From UBA11865 sp963749825 (lineage in GTDB: Bacteria; Chloroflexota; Anaerolineae; Promineifilales; Promineifilaceae): a DNA stretch of 64,000 nt. How positions within the stretch are numbered: position 1 is the stretch's first letter; every line of letters starts with the position of its first letter. The position numbers and the translations under genes are program-made. Below the pieces are notes generated by a model, which saw nothing but the letters and a program-made list of their open reading frames with translations, did not search any database and was not told where the DNA came from. The stretch covers positions 434,001 through 498,000 of the forward strand of contig CAVVOI010000014.1 of NCBI GenBank assembly GCA_963749825.1, read 5' to 3'. Of this stretch, positions 52,190 through 60,689 are shown one piece after another.

Positions 52190-52675
52190 TTAGCCCATAG
52201 CCATTATACGAAATTCAAGTAAACCGTTAGGCGCTTTAACCTTAACGACGTCGCTTACTTTCGATCCCAACAGTGCTTTTCCAAGGGGACTCTCAACTGA
52301 AATTCGCCCCTTAGCCGGATCTGCTTCAGCTGGGCCAACCAAATGATAGCGTTCTTCTTCATTATATCCATCTTCAACAACTGTCACCCAATCTCCAACC
52401 CTGACAAAATCATGCGGATCATTAGATTCTTCAATAATTTGATAATTGTTGAGAATTTCTTCTAGTTCTAGTATTCGACCTTCCAAAAATGCCAGCTCGT
52501 TTCTGGCTGCTTCCAGTTCCGCATTTTCTACAAAATCATCATCTTGTCCATCTTGGAAGGCATTGTGCAGTCTGTCGGCCAAGGCCTCGCGGGCATCTGT
52601 CCGTAGGTAATTAAACTCCTCAGTCAATTTTTTATGACCATCAGCCGTTATTAGGTGGGGTTTTGAATTTATCAT
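52190..52675 (-). CDS. greA: Transcription elongation factor GreA
   Basis: 161-residue factor that inserts into the RNA polymerase secondary channel and stimulates cleavage of backtracked RNA. The N-terminal coiled coil has LADRLHNAFQDGQDDDFVENAELEAARNELAFLEGRI, with the acidic DDDFVENAE tip. The C-terminal globular domain has VEDGYNEEERYHLVGPAEADPAKGRISVESPLGKALLGSKVSDVVKVKAP. The start is ATG 52675, with AAGGA 7 nt upstream. The ATG at 52696 is less likely. Its leader contains a hairpin with a T tract, and the promoter is at 52762-52789. Confidence 0.95.
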   Translation of the reverse strand: MINSKPHLITADGHKKLTEEFNYLRTDAREALADRLHNAFQDGQDDDFVENAELEAARNELAFLEGRILELEEILNNYQIIEESNDPHDFVRVGDWVTVVEDGYNEEERYHLVGPAEADPAKGRISVESPLGKALLGSKVSDVVKVKAPNGLLEFRIMAMG

Positions 52676-52691
52676 GCCAGTCCTTATTAAA

Positions 52692-52715
52692 CGCAAAAAC
52701 CGCCAAATTAGCGGT
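52692..52715 (-). promoter_or_regulatory. Terminator-like hairpin in the greA leader
   Basis: On the minus strand ACCGC TAATTTG GCGGT is followed by TTTTGCG, a 5-bp stem with a T tract. It lies between the predicted transcription start (about 52755) and the greA ATG, so it could act as an attenuator. The stem is short, and in vivo termination is uncertain. Confidence 0.45.
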
Positions 52716-52761
52716 AGTGAAAATTAACTTTATGTCAGATAAAACTTTTCGCAGGCAGGGG

Positions 52762-52789
52762 ATTATACCAAAATCGTTTGCATTGTAAA
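52762..52789 (-). promoter_or_regulatory. Promoter of greA
   Basis: Minus strand TTTACA (52789-52784), 16-nt spacer, TATAAT (52767-52762). Confidence 0.8.
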
Positions 52790-52816
52790 GAGCTATTCAG
52801 TTACACTTTGCGACTG

Positions 52817-53014
52817 ATGATCACAAAGAAGTTGCTTGGACTATTTTTCTCGATATTTGGGATATTGCTTGCCGTCGGATTGTTGGCCTTAGAGTGGTTA
52901 GGCGCTGGCAAATTTCAGGGAATCGGACCCCTGCAACGTATAGCATTGTTAGGGGCTTTAGCTATTTTTCTCGTTGGCATTAGCCTGGTTCCACTAGGCG
53001 ATCGACCGGCTTGA
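52817..53014 (+). CDS. Small two-helix membrane protein
   Basis: 65 residues from ATG 52817 (MITKKLLGLFFSIFGIL). Two hydrophobic helices (about 5-28 and 40-60) are linked by LEWLGAGKFQGIGPLQRI. There is no recognisable domain. It is placed 50 nt before a GT39-like glycosyltransferase on the same strand, so it may be a small accessory of that membrane enzyme. No ribosome site is evident for this ATG, and a TTG or earlier ATG (52778) is possible. Function unknown. Confidence 0.55.
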   Translation: MITKKLLGLFFSIFGILLAVGLLALEWLGAGKFQGIGPLQRIALLGALAIFLVGISLVPLGDRPA

Positions 53015-53064
53015 CCGATATACCTGCTAACCGAAGCCAACGAATTTTGACCCATACCCTATAG

Positions 53065-54702
53065 ATGACCATTTATTCTCGCATGATGAAGCGATTAGGG
53101 TCCTATTCCATATGGGTGCTCCTTGCTTATGGCTTAGTCGCAGTAGCATTAATAGTCTTCATCGGTTATTTCGTAGTCTACAACATATATGCCTTCTCTT
53201 TATTTAAGTTTCCTTTTGACTACGACCAGGGAGAAGGTTTCGAGTTGATGGACACAATATTATTCAGCCGCGGGCAGTGGCCTTACCGCGACAATAATAG
53301 CTATCCCTTCTATTCCTCCAACTATCCTCCTGTCTACCACCTAGTAATTGTTCCCCTTGTGTGGTTGTTCGGCCCGGAGTATTGGACCGGTCGCTTGATC
53401 GCTTATCTCGGAACACTAATAACTGCCGGCGCGATTGGCTATGCAGTTCACAGGGGGACAAAAAGGAGTTGGTTGGCCCTGGTATCAGCCCTGGCCTTTC
53501 TCGCTTCGAATTATATCTATCACGTTGGCCCCCTCTTCCGTCAGCATATGTTCATGGTGATGTTTGAGACACTGGCGGTCTTAATAGTCACGATTGTAGT
53601 CGAGCGCGAAGAACAATCTGGAAAACGAAATAATTTGGGGCTATTGGTTGTTATGATATTGTTGTTGCTTGCTGGCTACACGAAACAACTTGCTTATGCT
53701 ACAGTCGTAGCAGTTTTCGGATTCCTTTTCTTGAGGCAGACAAAAAGGGCCATCTTATGGGCAATTCCCTTTGCGACCGTAACCGTCCTAATCTTTTTCC
53801 TTATCAATGCGGCTACTGACGGGCAATGGCTAACGAATACCGTTACGGCCAATGTCAATCCCTATATTCCTGCCCAGGGAATCGGTTTGCTTCGACAATG
53901 GTTTAATCTGCACCTGGTTCTAACAGTGGCGGCAATCGCTTTTGCTTTCTACCAACTCTATTTTGATCGTCTCTCAGCCTATGCTATTTGGTTCGTCGTA
54001 GCTGCGGCCAATGGCTTGACCGCTGGAAAATGGGGCGCGGGCGAATCATATTATGCCACGGCCGTAGCTGCCAGTTGCATTCTGGCTGGCCTCGCCTTCG
54101 GTAAATTGATTACCTGGAATCAGAAAAAGGGGCATTTTATTTATGCCGGATCACTAGCCCTGGTAGCGATCATGTTTTTGTTCCAGGCGAATTTGTTCTT
54201 TCATATGCCCACGCACACCGAGGCGCTACGTACAATTGCCGATGTGTTGGGGAAACCGGTAGAATCATACGTGGCGCCACAAACATCCTGTTCTATCGCC
54301 CAACCGCCAGTTCCAATACCCTATGTCGATTCGGCCGGTGTGGGCTTGATTGGGAGACCTCCAACTTTAAAGGATGTCGAGGCGGGTATTGAGATCACCC
54401 ATTTCATCGAACGCGGTGATACAGCCGCCTTTAGCGAGGAAGCCGGCTTTAACCTATACGCCGGAAAGGATGTTATAACTAACCCCACCCAATTATTGAA
54501 TCTCTATAACAATGGGCAAGTTGACCTTACCGAAATGCTCACAATGCTAAACAACCAAGAATTTGATTCGATTATTTTCAGAGCTCAGTTTTACCCCCCA
54601 CCCGTCCTAGAGGTAATCGGCCGAAATTATGAAACGACGCAGCTCGTTGAGATGAACGGCTTTGTTTATTGTCTTCTAACCCCAAGGGATAATCCGCTTT
54701 GA
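53065..54702 (+). CDS. Membrane glycosyltransferase, GT39/PMT-like
   Basis: 545-residue integral membrane protein with roughly ten to eleven helices, ending in a soluble C-terminal domain. After the first helix comes FPFDYDQGEGFELMDTILF. The acidic Asp/Glu in the first outer loop is in the place where GT39/ArnT-like enzymes have the catalytic Asp. NSYPFYSSNYPPVYHL follows, also typical. It probably moves a sugar from polyprenyl phosphate to a protein or lipid on the outer face. Its stop TGA overlaps the ATG of the zinc-ribbon gene (TGATG), so the two are coupled. Acceptor unknown. Confidence 0.8.
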   Translation: MTIYSRMMKRLGSYSIWVLLAYGLVAVALIVFIGYFVVYNIYAFSLFKFPFDYDQGEGFELMDTILFSRGQWPYRDNNSYPFYSSNYPPVYHLVIVPLVWLFGPEYWTGRLIAYLGTLITAGAIGYAVHRGTKRSWLALVSALAFLASNYIYHVGPLFRQHMFMVMFETLAVLIVTIVVEREEQSGKRNNLGLLVVMILLLLAGYTKQLAYATVVAVFGFLFLRQTKRAILWAIPFATVTVLIFFLINAATDGQWLTNTVTANVNPYIPAQGIGLLRQWFNLHLVLTVAAIAFAFYQLYFDRLSAYAIWFVVAAANGLTAGKWGAGESYYATAVAASCILAGLAFGKLITWNQKKGHFIYAGSLALVAIMFLFQANLFFHMPTHTEALRTIADVLGKPVESYVAPQTSCSIAQPPVPIPYVDSAGVGLIGRPPTLKDVEAGIEITHFIERGDTAAFSEEAGFNLYAGKDVITNPTQLLNLYNNGQVDLTEMLTMLNNQEFDSIIFRAQFYPPPVLEVIGRNYETTQLVEMNGFVYCLLTPRDNPL

Positions 54703-55250
54703 TGTCTAGCGAAATGAAGCAAACGATTGCCTGCCCGTTTTGCCTTGGTCTGACTCCGCTGGTAACAAATACGGCTGTCTTGACTTGTACAAATTGCAGT
54801 CTTCAATTCTCGCTGGCAGGTCATCTTTGTCCAAACTGCTTTGCGTATCAGAGCGAAGAAACTGGTACTTGCCCTGACTGTGGAGATTCTTTGAATATCG
54901 TTTGCCGTCAATGTGGAACAGTCAATTGGTCAGGATCGGAGATTTGTACCGAATGTGGATATGAGATTGATAGGTCCAGTTCGATGATATCATCTGCCTA
55001 TGGAACGACAGCCGAGCGATTAAGCAGGCAAATGGAAGAAGCGCGAGAACTTAAGAAACAGGAGAAAATTGCCTCTAGAAATCGTATGGCGGAAATGATG
55101 GCAGCAGAAGAAACCCGCCAAGAAAAGATACGCCTAAGGGTCAAAAAACAAAAAGAACAAGAACGGTGGCTCTTGATTATCATGTTTGGGGCAGTGTCCC
55201 TTTTTCTCCTTGGGTTAATCATCTATGCCATCATCAGCACCATTGGTTAA
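54702..55250 (+). CDS. Zinc-ribbon membrane protein
   Basis: 182 residues from ATG 54702. The N-terminal 80 residues contain five CxxC pairs (CPFC, CTNC, CPNC, CPDC, CRQC, then CTEC, so about six), consistent with several zinc ribbons. A charged helical stretch follows (MEEARELKKQEKIASRNRMAEMMAAEETRQEKIRL split by short loops), then one C-terminal transmembrane helix (about 155-178). A membrane-tethered zinc-ribbon protein may sense or organise something, but I know no family function. Coupled to the GT39-like gene upstream by a TGATG overlap. scpA follows after 3 nt. Confidence 0.78.
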   Translation: MSSEMKQTIACPFCLGLTPLVTNTAVLTCTNCSLQFSLAGHLCPNCFAYQSEETGTCPDCGDSLNIVCRQCGTVNWSGSEICTECGYEIDRSSSMISSAYGTTAERLSRQMEEARELKKQEKIASRNRMAEMMAAEETRQEKIRLRVKKQKEQERWLLIIMFGAVSLFLLGLIIYAIISTIG

Positions 55251-55253
55251 GAC

Positions 55254-56030
55254 ATGAACACGTTGCTCCCTCCAACGAAGGCGCGCTTTGGGGACAAAGG
55301 GCCAGCTTATAAAATAACAATTCCCACATTCAGTGGCCCTCTTGACCTGCTGCTTCACCTAATTGAAAGAAATGAATTGGACATCACAGCAATTTCCCTC
55401 GCCACGGTGGCTGATCAATATCTCCAGCAAATAGATAAGCTCAAAGAAAACAACGTCGAAGATCTGATGGATTTTCTGGTCATTGGCGCCAGGTTACTGG
55501 TCATTAAGAGCCGTGCTCTTTTACCCCAGCTTCCACCGGAATTAGCTGGGGAAAATGATGAAGAGGATCCTGCTGAGACGCTCGCCCGCCAACTCAGGCT
55601 ATATAGGCGATTCAAGCTAGCGGCTTCCTGGTTGCGCGGCCGAGAAGAAAAAGGGTTGCGAACCTATCTTCGAGTAGCGCCACCACCAAAATTGGAACCA
55701 ACCCTGGATTTGACCGGCATCAACCTGCACACTTTGGAAGAAGCATTACTATTTGCCCTCAGTCGTGCAACCTTACGAGATGATAGCGTCTCTGTAGCTG
55801 TCGATCGAAGAAATTTTACTATTGAAGGTCAGGTTGCCCGTATGCAGCGGCAGATTAGCGTAATGGGACAAGTCTACTTTGATGAGGTACTTTCTAGCCA
55901 GCCAACGTGGTCAGAAGTTTCTGTAACCTTGCTGGCTGTACTTGAGTTGATTAAACGGCAAGAGGTCAATGTACGACAACCCGAACTCTTCGGGAAAATC
56001 GAGATTGTCAGGGCCGAGCCCAATAATTAG
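55254..56030 (+). CDS. scpA: Segregation and condensation protein A
   Basis: 258-residue kleisin subunit that bridges Smc heads in the condensin complex. N-terminal TFSGPLDLLLHLIERNELDITAISLATVADQYLQQIDKL and DLMDFLVIGARLLVIKSRALLP are the kleisin N-domain. The C-terminal winged helix has VTLLAVLELIKRQEVNVRQPELFGKIEI. Its partner scpB is at 18.0-18.6 kb on the other strand, so the usual scpAB pairing is broken. It is last in the GT39, zinc-ribbon, scpA run. Confidence 0.95.
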   Translation: MNTLLPPTKARFGDKGPAYKITIPTFSGPLDLLLHLIERNELDITAISLATVADQYLQQIDKLKENNVEDLMDFLVIGARLLVIKSRALLPQLPPELAGENDEEDPAETLARQLRLYRRFKLAASWLRGREEKGLRTYLRVAPPPKLEPTLDLTGINLHTLEEALLFALSRATLRDDSVSVAVDRRNFTIEGQVARMQRQISVMGQVYFDEVLSSQPTWSEVSVTLLAVLELIKRQEVNVRQPELFGKIEIVRAEPNN

Positions 56031-56095
56031 TTATTGATGGCTTGAGTTCCTCGAAATGCAGTAGTCCCCTCCGCACAAACCAACTTCATGGTCAT

Positions 56096-57772
56096 TTACA
56101 TATCAACTTCAGGACAAACGGACGCCCCTTCGCCTTGTAACAAAGACCACTCGGAGAAAGAGGCAAACCGGTCGCGGGGGGAACCAACTTTACCGATATC
56201 AACGTCAAGGACATCTTCACTGATACCTTGGGTTTTTATGTATTGGAACAAGGTAACCGCCGGTAAATCCTCATTATAATGCTTCAGAAATGCATCGTAA
56301 TAGGGTTTTCGTTCTTCTGGCAGAGTTAATTTCCTGGCAACCTCTAGGGCTTCACTTGCCCTTCGATTATTCCAACGCCCGAAATTTTGGCCGGATAGAA
56401 TCGCTTCCTGGCTCCAGAAGTCATAAAGATCTGGGTCGCCATTTGGTTGAACATCGATCAAGAAAACATCAAACTCTTGGTCGGCAAGAACTGCCGGTAA
56501 TTCACCATCGCTCAATTTGATCAATTCTGTCTTGACGCCAATCTCGGACCACTGCTCCACAATACTTTTGGCGACCACATCATGGATCGGATTATCATCG
56601 ATCAAAAATCGCACAGTTAATTGCTCCCCTTCACGTTCTCTATATGGGCTCCCATCGGTAATCAGCCAGCCCGCACTATCTAGTGCGGCAAGTGCGGCAT
56701 CTTTATTAAATGTGTAATTGTTCAATATGCCTTCGGCATTTGCCCATGTATCTGGAAGAAACGGACCTTTTAAAGGCAGAGCCTGTCCCAATAGAGCACT
56801 GTCAATGATTTCCTCGCCATTCAAAGCTTGAATCAAGGCGCTTCTTACTTCTTTGGTTTGTATTGCTGGTGACCCAGTTTCCCCGAAGTTGAATAGTAAT
56901 TGTTCAAAGCGTTGTGCGGGATAAGAAAACAAGCGAATTTCCGGAAGCACCCCAATCAGTTCGATGTCTGTACCGGAAAAGCCTCCCAGCGAATGGATTT
57001 CATTCGCCGAATAGGCCGCAGCCAGGGACTCGGTATCTGGGAAAAATCGAAACTCTATATGATCCAGTTTTGATCTGTCACGCCAATAACGTGGATTTGG
57101 AACCAAGCGAAGGAAACCATCTTGCTGAAAATCATTTCCGGGAACGACCATAAATGGTCCTGAGCCTATGGGCGATCGATTGAATGGATGACCCATTAAT
57201 TCTGTTGGCTCTACATCCCGCAAGATATGGCGCGGTAAAATTCCTCTCGTTGTGGCCTCAAGAAAAGGCGAATACGGTGTTGGTAATTTGAAGCTAATTT
57301 CCGATTCGGCTGTCTGGCTAATGGTCACTGATTCCCACAAGGACTTGGCTTGCTCGGCTCCGGGAAAATCTTCTTCCTGCAAAAAACCGTAAGTGAACGA
57401 GACATCTTCAGCCGATACCGGTTCGCCGTCGTGCCAAAATACATCATCGCGCAACTCGAAAGTATAAACCAGGCCATCATCACTTACTTGCCAGGATCTT
57501 GCCAGCGCGGGTTCAAGATAGCCTTCATCGTTGTATCGCGTCAAACCATCGAAAATTAGATCGACAAATTCTCCATCTATTGGATTTGAATCACTTAAGA
57601 GGGGATTGATGTATTGTGGTTGGCCGACGGTACCCTCAACTAAGCGACCTCCGGACAAAGGAATAGAGGTCGTGCAGATTCCAGATGACTGGACTTGAAA
57701 TCCTAGCAACGATATAACAAAAATGATGCCAACCGCCGCCAGTAGGAGTTGCCAACGAAGCTCGATTTTCAC
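56096..57772 (-). CDS. ABC transporter substrate-binding protein, family 5 (oligopeptide/nickel type)
   Basis: 558-residue extracytoplasmic binding protein. An N-terminal hydrophobic helix (about 8-27) probably anchors or exports it, but there is no clear lipobox. Core SBP_bac_5 marks: GRLVEGTVGQPQYINPLLSD, YTFELRDDVFWHDGEPVSAEDVSFTYGFL, the segment NPRYWRDRSKLDHIEF and the C-terminal QEAILSGQNFGRWNNRRASEALEVARKLTLPEERKPYYDAFLKHYNEDLPAVTLF. It binds peptides, sugars or metal complexes, and specificity is not evident. No matching permease or ATPase genes are adjacent, so it is an orphan binding protein. It runs head to tail after secG. Confidence 0.9.
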   Translation of the reverse strand: MKIELRWQLLLAAVGIIFVISLLGFQVQSSGICTTSIPLSGGRLVEGTVGQPQYINPLLSDSNPIDGEFVDLIFDGLTRYNDEGYLEPALARSWQVSDDGLVYTFELRDDVFWHDGEPVSAEDVSFTYGFLQEEDFPGAEQAKSLWESVTISQTAESEISFKLPTPYSPFLEATTRGILPRHILRDVEPTELMGHPFNRSPIGSGPFMVVPGNDFQQDGFLRLVPNPRYWRDRSKLDHIEFRFFPDTESLAAAYSANEIHSLGGFSGTDIELIGVLPEIRLFSYPAQRFEQLLFNFGETGSPAIQTKEVRSALIQALNGEEIIDSALLGQALPLKGPFLPDTWANAEGILNNYTFNKDAALAALDSAGWLITDGSPYREREGEQLTVRFLIDDNPIHDVVAKSIVEQWSEIGVKTELIKLSDGELPAVLADQEFDVFLIDVQPNGDPDLYDFWSQEAILSGQNFGRWNNRRASEALEVARKLTLPEERKPYYDAFLKHYNEDLPAVTLFQYIKTQGISEDVLDVDIGKVGSPRDRFASFSEWSLLQGEGASVCPEVDM

Positions 57773-57798
57773 TCAGTTATTTTTCTAGGAGGCAACAA

Positions 57799-58041
57799 TT
57801 AAACCTGACCGAGGGCAATGAAAGTCAGTAAAGTGCATATAAAGAAGGCAATTGCGAAACCAATGGTGGCGCGGTGCATCGTTGCGTCCATACCTCGACG
57901 TGTTCGGTATCCTGAGCTTTCGCCGCCCACCAAGTTACTTATATCCGAGCCTTTAGCTTGTAATATAACTAATACGATTATCACAACCCCCAAGATGATC
58001 TCTACTACACTGAGAAATGGCGCCAAGCCTGCTATGTCCAT
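57799..58041 (-). CDS. secG: Preprotein translocase subunit SecG
   Basis: 80-residue inner-membrane subunit that stabilises SecYE. Two transmembrane helices (about 9-27 and 56-76) are linked by a cytosolic loop with GSDISNLVGGESSGYRTRRGMD. This arrangement and size are typical. AGAGAGGA precedes the ATG at 58041. Confidence 0.92.
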   Translation of the reverse strand: MDIAGLAPFLSVVEIILGVVIIVLVILQAKGSDISNLVGGESSGYRTRRGMDATMHRATIGFAIAFFICTLLTFIALGQV

Positions 58042-58208
58042 ATTGAAATCCTCTCTAGCGAATTTGGGTTTAATCTATATCAGGTTCTCTATCTCATATG
58101 TCAGATTCGGAACAATCGAACACCCAATTTCCAAACAAGGGATTATAACAAGGTCGTAGATGGTAGGCGAATGCCATGCGGAGTGGTAAACTAAATTCCG
58201 ATATTAAC

Positions 58209-58226
58209 ACTAAGCTTGTGCTTAGT
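58209..58226 (+). repeat. Inverted repeat upstream of the ABC transporter genes
   Basis: Perfect 7-bp palindrome ACTAAGC-TTGT-GCTTAGT, ending 34 nt before the GTG start at 58260. Its place fits an operator or a small leader hairpin. No T tract follows. Confidence 0.5.
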
Positions 58227-58259
58227 TTGTGTTTCCATTAGCTACAAAGAATTTATATC

Positions 58260-59132
58260 GTGCTAGACATCATCAACGTAACGAAACGTTTCTACTCTCT
58301 TGTAGCCGTAGACAACTTAAGCCTAAAGGTCGCACAGGGGGACGTCCTTGGAGTATTAGGACCAAATGGGGCAGGAAAGACGACACTATTTAGGCTAATA
58401 GCTGGCTTTTTATATCCGGACTCAGGTACAGTTCGGCCTACATCCGGAAACTGGCCCTCACTAGGATATAAGCCTGAGCGACTGCTCTTCCCAAATCATT
58501 TAAAGGTGAGCCAATATTTAGCAATGATGGCGGAAGTATCAGACCTGGCCCCAGGCAACATCAAAGATTCTGTTTCTAAAAGCCTTGAGCGAGTTAACCT
58601 GACCTTTGCGGCCGATAAGAAAATTAAGGATTGTTCTAAGGGAATGCGCCAGCGACTGGGCCTTGCCCAGGCAATGATCGGTGATCCTCAACTCCTGCTC
58701 TTGGACGAACCATCAAATGGACTAGATCCAGAAGGTCAGGCCGATATTTGCCGCCAAATTAAGGAGCTACAAGCGGACGGAAAAACGATCATATTAGCCT
58801 CGCATCAACTGCTAGAAGTAACCAGGGTCTGCACGAATTTGGTGATTCTAAACAAAGGAAGCATCCATTACCAAAATAGCATGCAGGCGGCTTTGGCGGA
58901 ACGACCACATACGAAAATCGTTGTCGATAAGGATATCTCTTTGCTACGCCAGCTGCTTCTCAGCCTACATCCGCAAATAGAAATTTCAGATCGCGAGATC
59001 ATCTTGAATCTTGATGCGATAAAAAGCCGGCCAAATGTGCTACGAATATTACTCAGCGCGGGATACGATATCGTCAAGATCGAACAGAGTCGCGTAACTC
59101 TGGACGAAATTTATGCTAAGGCTGTTCAATGA
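58260..59132 (+). CDS. ABC transporter ATP-binding protein
   Basis: 290-residue cytosolic ATPase. Walker A GPNGAGKTT, signature SKGMRQRLGLAQAM, Walker B LLLLDEPSNGLDPEG and H-loop ASHQLLE are all intact. The C-terminal 80 residues (about 205-290) resemble the regulatory tail found in NatA/CcmA-type exporters. The start is GTG 58260, with no strong ribosome site. It forms an ATGA-overlap pair with the permease gene downstream. Substrate unknown (possibilities include Na+, drugs or copper). Confidence 0.92.
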   Translation: MLDIINVTKRFYSLVAVDNLSLKVAQGDVLGVLGPNGAGKTTLFRLIAGFLYPDSGTVRPTSGNWPSLGYKPERLLFPNHLKVSQYLAMMAEVSDLAPGNIKDSVSKSLERVNLTFAADKKIKDCSKGMRQRLGLAQAMIGDPQLLLLDEPSNGLDPEGQADICRQIKELQADGKTIILASHQLLEVTRVCTNLVILNKGSIHYQNSMQAALAERPHTKIVVDKDISLLRQLLLSLHPQIEISDREIILNLDAIKSRPNVLRILLSAGYDIVKIEQSRVTLDEIYAKAVQ

Positions 59133-59962
59133 GCCGAAGAATGTTAGCGATCGTCGCCTATCTTCTCCGCTCGCATCTATTCTCGCTGGCGGGCCTTCTC
59201 TATATATTATTGGCGTTAGTGTTTTATTTGATTTTTTTTGAACCTCGCCAACAAACGCCAGATATCGATTATTATATTTTGGTTCTAGGTATTCTTGGTT
59301 TGACCCTTTCATTCCTGGTAACGTTGACCGTATCAGCCAGGGCGAATAGGGCTTCTCACTTCCCAATCATGGTTCGATTATCGAGCAGAATCGAATACTT
59401 AGCATCGGTGCTAATTACATCGCTCTTGTACGCAACAATTCTGCAAGGTTTAGTAGCGCTTCTGGCTCTTGTAGCAAACGGTCCAGATCTGGGGCTAATA
59501 AATTTTCTAACGATCCCCCCTCTTTGGATCGCCGGAAATATTTTGTTCTCCGTTCTGGCTCTTCATGCTACCGATTTGGTAACAGCCGGATGGTCACGCG
59601 TATACGTGTTCGCCGTTCTTGGCCTGCTACTCTATCTTCAAAGTGGTATGAATGTCTTAGGCGGTTGGCTTAGTGCGCTATTCAATCGAATTGGTGGCAC
59701 TCTGCTGACCAGTGGTATGGACTCCCTGGCATCTTTATCCTTTGACATCGGTTCTTGGTTTTCTGGCGCAGATCCAACAATATTGGAAAACGTTTTGGAC
59801 GTGATATTTTGGCCTTTTACAACTATAACCGAGGCATCAATAAGTGGTTCCTTCACTCCCCTGCAAGCCTTGGCGCCGGCCGCCCTATTGCTATATGCTT
59901 GCTTATTATTCCTCCTCGCTTCCCGTTTTTTCGCCAACAAAGACCTATTGTTCAACGAATAG
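59129..59962 (+). CDS. ABC transporter permease (type V-like)
   Basis: 277-residue membrane protein with about six helices (RSHLFSLAGLLYILLALVFYLIFF first). Length and hydrophobic pattern fit ABC-2 exporter permeases. The ATG overlaps the stop of the ATPase gene (ATGA), so translation is coupled and the two form one transporter. A distinct external loop of about 55 residues (LGGWLSALFNRIGG to EASISGSF) lies between two helices. Substrate unknown. Confidence 0.82.
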   Translation: MSRRMLAIVAYLLRSHLFSLAGLLYILLALVFYLIFFEPRQQTPDIDYYILVLGILGLTLSFLVTLTVSARANRASHFPIMVRLSSRIEYLASVLITSLLYATILQGLVALLALVANGPDLGLINFLTIPPLWIAGNILFSVLALHATDLVTAGWSRVYVFAVLGLLLYLQSGMNVLGGWLSALFNRIGGTLLTSGMDSLASLSFDIGSWFSGADPTILENVLDVIFWPFTTITEASISGSFTPLQALAPAALLLYACLLFLLASRFFANKDLLFNE

Positions 59963-60039
59963 GCAAAGATCAACTAATTTTTGCCTCTGTCCTTGGTTTT
60001 TCGATCTCCGCTGTCAGGTGAATCCACCGGTAGATTTCA

Positions 60040-60552
60040 TCAATCAAGGAAATTATCAGGAAAATATCTCTGGTTGAGGTCTTCGATCAACTTCAGGGAA
60101 ATTTCCTTTTCCAGGCTCCGGCCGAAATAGACGTGAAGGTAAGCGTAATCAAAGGCCGGACAGCGGTGCTTTTCGCTGAAATAAAAAGGGGTGATATGGT
60201 TCATATCATAACTTGTCGTTATGCCCAAGATGGAGACAGGCCGGCGTAATATCAATTGTTCTTCATCGACGAATAGTATTTCCCTGCTTGCTGCATAATA
60301 TTGCCAGCGCGCAAACAAGAAGCGACCAAATAGAAACCAGACGATCATCCACAGAATTAACAGTATTGTCAGGACAAAATTGGTGCTCATGCCTCGGGCG
60401 ATATAAATCAGGACAACAAGGAGCATCACCAGCCAGATCAACAAAGACAAGGAAAATACTAACAATAATGGCCAGTTAATTCGTACGGGAATCACAACCT
60501 TAAGACGTTCAAGGTCTTCCTCAAATGTCACCATATGGTTTTCATCAATCAT
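60040..60552 (-). CDS. Small PH-like membrane protein
   Basis: 170 residues, function unknown. A short cytosolic N-terminus is followed by two adjacent helices (about 26-50 and 55-80), then a beta-rich cytosolic part (SREILFVDEEQLILRRPVSILGITTSYDM) reminiscent of the bacterial PH domains of YdbS/YdbT type, in which two helices precede a PH fold. It stands alone on the minus strand, divergent from murJ. The start ATG at 60552 could also be ATG at 60534 (MVTFEED). Confidence 0.7.
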   Translation of the reverse strand: MIDENHMVTFEEDLERLKVVIPVRINWPLLLVFSLSLLIWLVMLLVVLIYIARGMSTNFVLTILLILWMIVWFLFGRFLFARWQYYAASREILFVDEEQLILRRPVSILGITTSYDMNHITPFYFSEKHRCPAFDYAYLHVYFGRSLEKEISLKLIEDLNQRYFPDNFLD

Positions 60553-60689
60553 GAAATATTTTTCCAGTGAATGGAGTTAAGGAACCAAAGAATGGATGGT
60601 AGCTGACAACATGCGAAACTACAATTCGGATTGAAGTTTTCTGTTTCTGATTTTTGCCACCTGACATCACAGAGTTACAATCCGCCACC

